Source of the DNA: Chloroflexia bacterium
GTDB taxonomy: Bacteria; Chloroflexota; Chloroflexia; Thermomicrobiales; UBA6265
Assembly (NCBI GenBank): GCA_013696525.1
Contig: JACCYK010000357.1
Coordinates: 1 to 9,576 of the forward strand
Length of the DNA stretch: 9,576 bases
Reading direction: 5' to 3'
How positions within the stretch are numbered: the first letter of the stretch is position 1; each line of letters starts with the position of its first letter. Positions 6,065 to 9,576 of the stretch are shown piece by piece. The position numbers and the translations under genes are program-made. The notes below the pieces were generated by a model that was given only the letters and a program-made list of their open reading frames with translations, searched no databases and was not told the DNA's origin.

Positions 6065-7249
6065 ATGTCCCTGATCGCGCCCCGGCGAAAGACTCGTGTC
6101 CTCAACGTTGGCGACGTCAAGATCGGTGGCGATCACCCGATCGTCGTTCAATCGATGGCCACCGCCGATACCAGAGATCCCGCCGCCACGTTGGCACAAA
6201 TCCGGCAGTTGGCGGAAGCGGGTTGCGAAATCGTCCGCATTGCCGTTCCCGACCGCAGCGCCGCCGCCGCTCTGCCCGACATTGTGCCGCACACGCCGGT
6301 GCCGCTGATCGCGGATATTCACTTTGAGCATACCCTCGCCCTGAAGGCGCTCGACGCTGGGATCCATGGCCTTCGCCTCAATCCCGGCAACATCCGGAAG
6401 CCGGAGGACGTGCGCGAGGTTGTGACAAAGGCAAAGGTACGCCAGGTGCCGATCCGGATCGGCGTTAACTTCGGCTCCGTGGCGCCAATGCCCCCGGAAT
6501 TCGTGGACGAGATGGCGATGCGCAACGCGACCCAGGTCGAGCTGCGGGCAGAATGGCTGGTAAGGTCCGCCCTCAACCACATCAAGATCTTGGAAGACCT
6601 CGACTTCGGCCTGACCAAAGTCAGTCTGAAGGCGTTCGAGCTGCCGGTCCTGTTCGAGGCCTATCGACGGTTCGCGGGGCTGCCCAACGACTACCCGCTT
6701 CATCTCGGGGTCACCGAAGCCGGGACCCCCCGCGCCGGCAGCGTCCGCTCCGCCACCGGGATTGGCACCCTATTGGCGCTGGGTATCGGCGACACGATCC
6801 GTGTCTCGCTAACCACCGACCCGGTCGAAGAGGTCTTTGTCGGCTACGAGATTCTGAAGAGCCTCGAGCTTCGCCAAAAAGGCGCGATCATGATCGCCTG
6901 CCCGACATGCGGCCGCGTCGAGGTGGATCTGTTCACGCTGGCCAACCAGGTCGATGCCTTCTTGGCCGAGATCGACGAGCCAATCCGGGTCGCCGTCATG
7001 GGCTGTGTCGTCAACGGACCGGGCGAATCGCGTGACGCCGATGTGGGCCTGGCAGCCGGCAAGGGCAAAGGTGTGATCTTTCGAAAAGGAAAGACAGTTC
7101 GGACCGTCGCTGAAAGTGAGATGTTGGAAGCGCTGAAAGCGGAAATCCAGCAGGTGATCGAAGACCGGCGAAACGGCATCGTGGACGAGGTCGATGCGAC
7201 CCAAGGGTATCGACCAGACCGGCCGGTGCTGCAGCTCACCGCGGTCTAG
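6065..7249 (+). CDS. ispG: 4-hydroxy-3-methylbut-2-enyl diphosphate synthase (IspG/GcpE)
   Basis: Converts 2-C-methyl-D-erythritol 2,4-cyclodiphosphate to HMBPP in the MEP pathway, using a [4Fe-4S] cluster and electrons from ferredoxin or flavodoxin. 394 aa, the usual length of the bacterial two-domain form without the plant insertion. The TIM-barrel domain has PIVVQSMATADTRD (25-38), CEIVRIAVPD (54-63), LIADIHFEH (81-89), GLRLNPGNI (102-110) and GVTEAGTPRAGSVRS (215-229). The C-terminal reductase-like domain holds the cluster ligands Cys279 and Cys282 (ACPTCGR), Cys314 (MGCVVNGPGE) and Glu321, each exactly nine residues after its E. coli counterpart. The last 20 or so residues are a variable tail. 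AAGGAG 8 nt upstream supports the ATG. It follows rseP on the same strand and may share its transcript; the 89-nt gap shows no clear promoter or terminator. Confidence 0.98.
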   Translation: MSLIAPRRKTRVLNVGDVKIGGDHPIVVQSMATADTRDPAATLAQIRQLAEAGCEIVRIAVPDRSAAAALPDIVPHTPVPLIADIHFEHTLALKALDAGIHGLRLNPGNIRKPEDVREVVTKAKVRQVPIRIGVNFGSVAPMPPEFVDEMAMRNATQVELRAEWLVRSALNHIKILEDLDFGLTKVSLKAFELPVLFEAYRRFAGLPNDYPLHLGVTEAGTPRAGSVRSATGIGTLLALGIGDTIRVSLTTDPVEEVFVGYEILKSLELRQKGAIMIACPTCGRVEVDLFTLANQVDAFLAEIDEPIRVAVMGCVVNGPGESRDADVGLAAGKGKGVIFRKGKTVRTVAESEMLEALKAEIQQVIEDRRNGIVDEVDATQGYRPDRPVLQLTAV

Positions 7250-7313
7250 CGATTTCGGCGACGGCGGTCAATTCCTGTCGAGCACCTCAACCCGATTCTG
7301 GTTCGTGCAAATA

Positions 7314-7342
7314 TTCACAAGCGGCATCTTTCCGGCTATACT
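7314..7342 (+). promoter_or_regulatory. sigma70-type promoter of the ABC importer operon
   Basis: TTCACA (7314-7319, 5 of 6 to TTGACA), a 17-nt spacer, then TATACT (7337-7342, 5 of 6 to TATAAT). Transcription should begin near 7349, about 104 nt before the first gene. This is the best promoter in the window and separates the importer from ispG. Confidence 0.7.
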
Positions 7343-7346
7343 CTAT

Positions 7347-7379
7347 GCGTGCAACGCTGCCGCAACAGTCGCGGCACGC
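7347..7379 (+). other. hairpin at the 5' end of the importer leader
   Basis: GCGTGC (7347-7352) can pair with GCACGC (7374-7379), and GCCGC (7359-7363) with GCGGC (7371-7375). The two helices share bases, so they are alternative or bulged forms. The structure begins at the predicted transcription start and could stabilise the message or respond to a signal. I do not recognise TPP, SAM or cobalamin riboswitch motifs in the leader. Confidence 0.4.
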
Positions 7380-7438
7380 CTGGCCGGAATGAGATGGGCA
7401 ACGACTCTTGAAATCAATCCCTGAGCTCCCCAGCCTCC

Positions 7439-7444
7439 AAGGAG
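7439..7444 (+). promoter_or_regulatory. ribosome binding site of the substrate-binding protein gene
   Basis: AAGGAG, 8 nt before ATG 7453. It decides against the in-frame TTG at 7408, which would add 15 residues ahead of the signal peptide. Confidence 0.85.
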
Positions 7445-7452
7445 CGCCCCCG

Positions 7453-8589
7453 ATGCTCGGTAAGGACTATGCACGGGCTTTAAGAAGCGTCCTCGCCGTG
7501 TTCGTCTTGCTTGTGGTCCCTGTCCTGCTCTCTGCCGCTCCCCTCCTGGCCGCCCAAGGCTCGACTCCGGTGTCAGTCGATTGTTCGCCCGCGCCCCGTG
7601 TCCCCCGGGATCCGCCTCCGGCTGCAAACAACCCTGAACCAGTGGCCGCCGCGGAGCTGACCGCGATCAGTGTCGGCGTGGTGCCAGTTTCGATCTTCGC
7701 TCCGGTGTTTGTCGCCCTTGAAAAGGGGTACTACGCGGAGCAAGGCCTCGATGTGACGCTCGAGCCGCTGCCCGGCGGAGCCGATCTAATCGCTCTCACC
7801 GCGAGCAATCAGTTCCAGATCTCGGCCGCCGGCGCTGGGCCCGCGTTCTGGAATGCCATCGCCCTTAACCTACCGATCACGGTCATCGCTCCCGGCCATC
7901 AGGAATCGACTCCGGTCGCGACGCCGTTGATGATTTCCCGCGCCAGTTGCGAAACGGGCGCTATCGCCAGCGTCGCCGATTTGCGCGGCAAACGCATCTC
8001 AGTTAACGCCCGCGGCGCGACGGAATACTGGCTCAACGCGGCGCTAAGCACGGGCGATCTCACTATTTCCGATGTCGTCGTGGAGACGATCCCGTTCGCC
8101 GACGCCGTGCTCGCCTTGGAGGCGGGAGCGATCGACGCCGCGATGATCGGTGAACCGCTCGCGACACGAGCGATCCAAGGCGGCATCGCGGTGCCACTGG
8201 CTGACGACTTCCCGATCGCCAATGTTCTACCGACCGTCGTCATTGCCAACTCCGATTTCGCGAACGAGAGTCCAGAGCTGGTGACCGGCTTTGTCATCGC
8301 CTACTTGAAGGCGAGCCGTGACCTCTCCGGTACCGGCTGGGCCGACCCCGCGAACCTTGCGATCATCGAACAGTACACCCAAGTCCCGGCCGAGCTGGCC
8401 GCTGCCGCGGTGGCTCCGGTCTATCTCCTAAACGGCGAGATCGATCCGGCCGCGCTGGGCCGTCTCCAGTCCTTCTTTCGGGCGCGGGGTCAGCTTGAAT
8501 ACCCGGACGACATTGATCCCGCCACCGTGGTCGACGGCACCTTCGTCGAGGCGGCGCTCGAGCGAATCGGTACCGCGGGCGCGGAATAG
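7453..8589 (+). CDS. ABC transporter substrate-binding protein, NMT1/SsuA/TauA-like
   Basis: Exported binding protein of an importer, 378 aa. Residues 1-35 form a signal peptide: basic start (MLGKDYARALRS), hydrophobic core (13-33), probable type I cleavage near LLAAQG. No lipobox is present; the nearest Cys (44, SVDC) does not fit one. A Pro/Ala-rich linker (about 46-68) follows. The binding fold starts at ISVGVVPVSIFAPVFVALEKGYYAEQGLDV (72-101) and has the family pattern GADLIALTASNQFQIS, VADLRGKRISV (174-184), EAGAIDAAMIGEPLATRA (223-240), and a C-terminal helical part after residue 275. Such proteins bind nitrate, sulfonates, taurine, aromatic acids or the pyrimidine precursor of thiamine; the ligand cannot be read from sequence. 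Neighbours are the ATPase (16 nt downstream) and a permease, and the operon has its own promoter. The nearby genes give no pathway clue. Confidence 0.88.
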   Translation: MLGKDYARALRSVLAVFVLLVVPVLLSAAPLLAAQGSTPVSVDCSPAPRVPRDPPPAANNPEPVAAAELTAISVGVVPVSIFAPVFVALEKGYYAEQGLDVTLEPLPGGADLIALTASNQFQISAAGAGPAFWNAIALNLPITVIAPGHQESTPVATPLMISRASCETGAIASVADLRGKRISVNARGATEYWLNAALSTGDLTISDVVVETIPFADAVLALEAGAIDAAMIGEPLATRAIQGGIAVPLADDFPIANVLPTVVIANSDFANESPELVTGFVIAYLKASRDLSGTGWADPANLAIIEQYTQVPAELAAAAVAPVYLLNGEIDPAALGRLQSFFRARGQLEYPDDIDPATVVDGTFVEAALERIGTAGAE

Positions 8590-8605
8590 CCGTGACGCGA
8601 ATCGC

Positions 8606-9493
8606 ATGATGGTCGATTACATGGATACCGCGCTTCCCACCGCCCCGCTCACCGTCCCCCGCCCGGTCGCGCTGCCGCGGGTCGAGTCGCCGGCGTCCCG
8701 CGGCGCCGGCATTCGCGTCCGCGGTGTCTCACGACGGTTTGAAGGATCGGATGGCCCGGTCGAGGCGTTGCGGTCCGTGGACCTTTCCGTGGCGGCCGGT
8801 GAGTTTTGCGTCATCGTCGGCCCCTCCGGTTGCGGCAAGACGACGCTCTTGCGGATGATCGCCAGCTTGGAGGCTCCGACGTCCGGCGTCATTTCACTGC
8901 ACCGGGCTGACGAGCGGCCCACCAGCAACGCGATGGTGTTCCAGGGCCGATCAGTCTTCCCCTGGCTCCGGGTTCGGGACAACGTCATCTACGGCCTGAC
9001 GCTCCAGGGCGTCTCGCGCGCCCGGCGCGATGCTCGCGCCGCCGAACTGCTCAACATGGTTGGGCTTACCCGGTTCGCACGCTCGTTTCCACATCAGCTA
9101 TCGGAAGGCATGCGACAACGTGTCGCCATCGCCCGCGCCTTGGCCGTTGATCCCGATGTCCTCTTGATGGACGAACCGTTTGGCGCCCTCGACGAGCAAA
9201 ACCGGCTCTTGCTGCAAGAGGAGCTGCTTCGGATTTGGGAAGACACGGGCAAGACCGTCGTGTTCGTGACCCATTCTATCGATGAGGCAATTGTCTTAGC
9301 CGATAGGATCGTGGTGATGAGCGCTATCCCGGGCACCATCAAGGCTACGATCCGGGTTCCCTTTCCCCGCCCGCGACGGCTTGCCGAGGTCAGGACGGAC
9401 GCCGCCTACGCGCCGCTTTTCGCCGAGATTTGGGAGCTGCTGCGGTTCGAGGTGCTACAGGGTCGCCGCGAGTTGAGCGCGGAGGCGAGATGA
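8606..9493 (+). CDS. ABC transporter ATPase, SsuB/TauB/NrtD-like
   Basis: Cytoplasmic ATPase driving the importer, 295 aa. Motifs: Walker A GPSGCGKTT (72-80), Q-loop MVFQ (Gln113), signature LSEGMRQRVAIARAL (165-179) with Glu in place of the usual second Gly, Walker B VLLMDE (185-190), D-loop GALD (193-196) and switch VTH (His223). These place it in the nitrate/sulfonate/taurine importer family. A Pro-rich stretch of about 30 residues (7-33) precedes the domain, which begins around IRVRGVSRRFEG. The start is uncertain: tandem ATGs at 8606 and 8609 and another at 8621 all lack a strong ribosome site. 8606 is chosen because it sits 16 nt after the preceding stop, favouring translational coupling. 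The frame extends back to 8495 inside the previous gene, which is unlikely to be used. The permease start overlaps its stop. Confidence 0.93.
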   Translation: MMVDYMDTALPTAPLTVPRPVALPRVESPASRGAGIRVRGVSRRFEGSDGPVEALRSVDLSVAAGEFCVIVGPSGCGKTTLLRMIASLEAPTSGVISLHRADERPTSNAMVFQGRSVFPWLRVRDNVIYGLTLQGVSRARRDARAAELLNMVGLTRFARSFPHQLSEGMRQRVAIARALAVDPDVLLMDEPFGALDEQNRLLLQEELLRIWEDTGKTVVFVTHSIDEAIVLADRIVVMSAIPGTIKATIRVPFPRPRRLAEVRTDAAYAPLFAEIWELLRFEVLQGRRELSAEAR

Positions 9494-9576
9494 CCGTCCG
9501 CCAGCGGCGCGCGATTGAGATTGGGCTGACGCTGATCGGCCCGCTTGTCCTGCTATCCGTTTGGGAGGTATTGTCC
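9490..9576 (+). CDS. ABC transporter permease, 5' fragment (cut by window edge)
   Basis: ATG at 9490 overlaps the ATPase TGA in an ATGA arrangement, and GGAGG at 9481-9485 precedes it. The 29 visible codons begin MTVRQRRAIEIG and lead into a hydrophobic helix (about 12-28, LTLIGPLVLLSVWEVLS). A short basic start followed by a helix with a WE motif is typical of SsuC/TauC-type permeases. The position after the binding protein and ATPase makes this the expected membrane subunit. The rest lies outside the window. Confidence 0.85.
   Translation, partial: MTVRQRRAIEIGLTLIGPLVLLSVWEVLS

Noticed and set aside
7345..7425. Short possible leader peptides (ATG 7345 to TGA near 7390, and an overlapping 11-codon frame after it)
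   Set aside because: The first ATG lies before the predicted transcription start, neither has a ribosome site, and the peptides show no run of regulatory amino acids.
7408..7452. Pairing of CCCTGAG in the leader with a TPP riboswitch
   Set aside because: Only a CTGAG fragment is present; the conserved CTGAGA, ACCC and GAACCTGAT blocks of the THI element are missing.

Overview
The window is a GC-rich bacterial chromosomal segment carrying mostly housekeeping genes. The class-type single-chain glycyl-tRNA synthetase, a DUF3105 membrane protein, a two-PDZ site-2 protease next to ispG, and an ABC importer with a Pro-rich substrate-binding protein together suggest a Chloroflexota (Thermomicrobia-like) or related terrabacterial genome. 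That assignment is an inference from gene content and style, not a measurement.

Layout. The left part (1-4331) reads leftward: ald (alanine dehydrogenase), then a XerC/XerD-like tyrosine recombinase, then glyS, then a DUF3105 membrane protein cut by the window edge. The ald-xer gap is 60 nt and the xer-glyS gap is 27 nt, so these three are plausibly co-transcribed; the DUF3105 gene follows after 157 nt with a possible promoter of its own. A 303-nt divergent intergenic region (4332-4634) separates ald from the rightward genes and holds a perfect 18-bp tandem duplication and several short palindromes.

The right part reads rightward. rseP (two-PDZ site-2 protease) is followed 89 nt later by ispG, which makes the penultimate step of the MEP isoprenoid pathway. 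After a gap holding a good sigma70-type promoter (TTCACA, 17 nt, TATACT) comes an ABC importer operon of the nitrate/sulfonate/taurine/pyrimidine class: substrate-binding protein, ATPase, and the first 29 codons of a permease that overlaps the ATPase stop codon by ATGA.

Catalytic residues of ald, glyS, rseP, ispG and the ATPase look intact. The exception is the Xer-like recombinase: R, H, R, H and Y are present, but the position of the conserved beta-hairpin lysine is proline, and the protein has a long tail after the tyrosine. I found no CRISPR array, tRNA, rRNA, insertion sequence or phage module, and no convincing new multi-gene system. The items most worth checking are the altered recombinase, the tandem repeat in the ald leader, and the importer of unknown substrate with its structured leader and a signal peptide lacking a lipobox.
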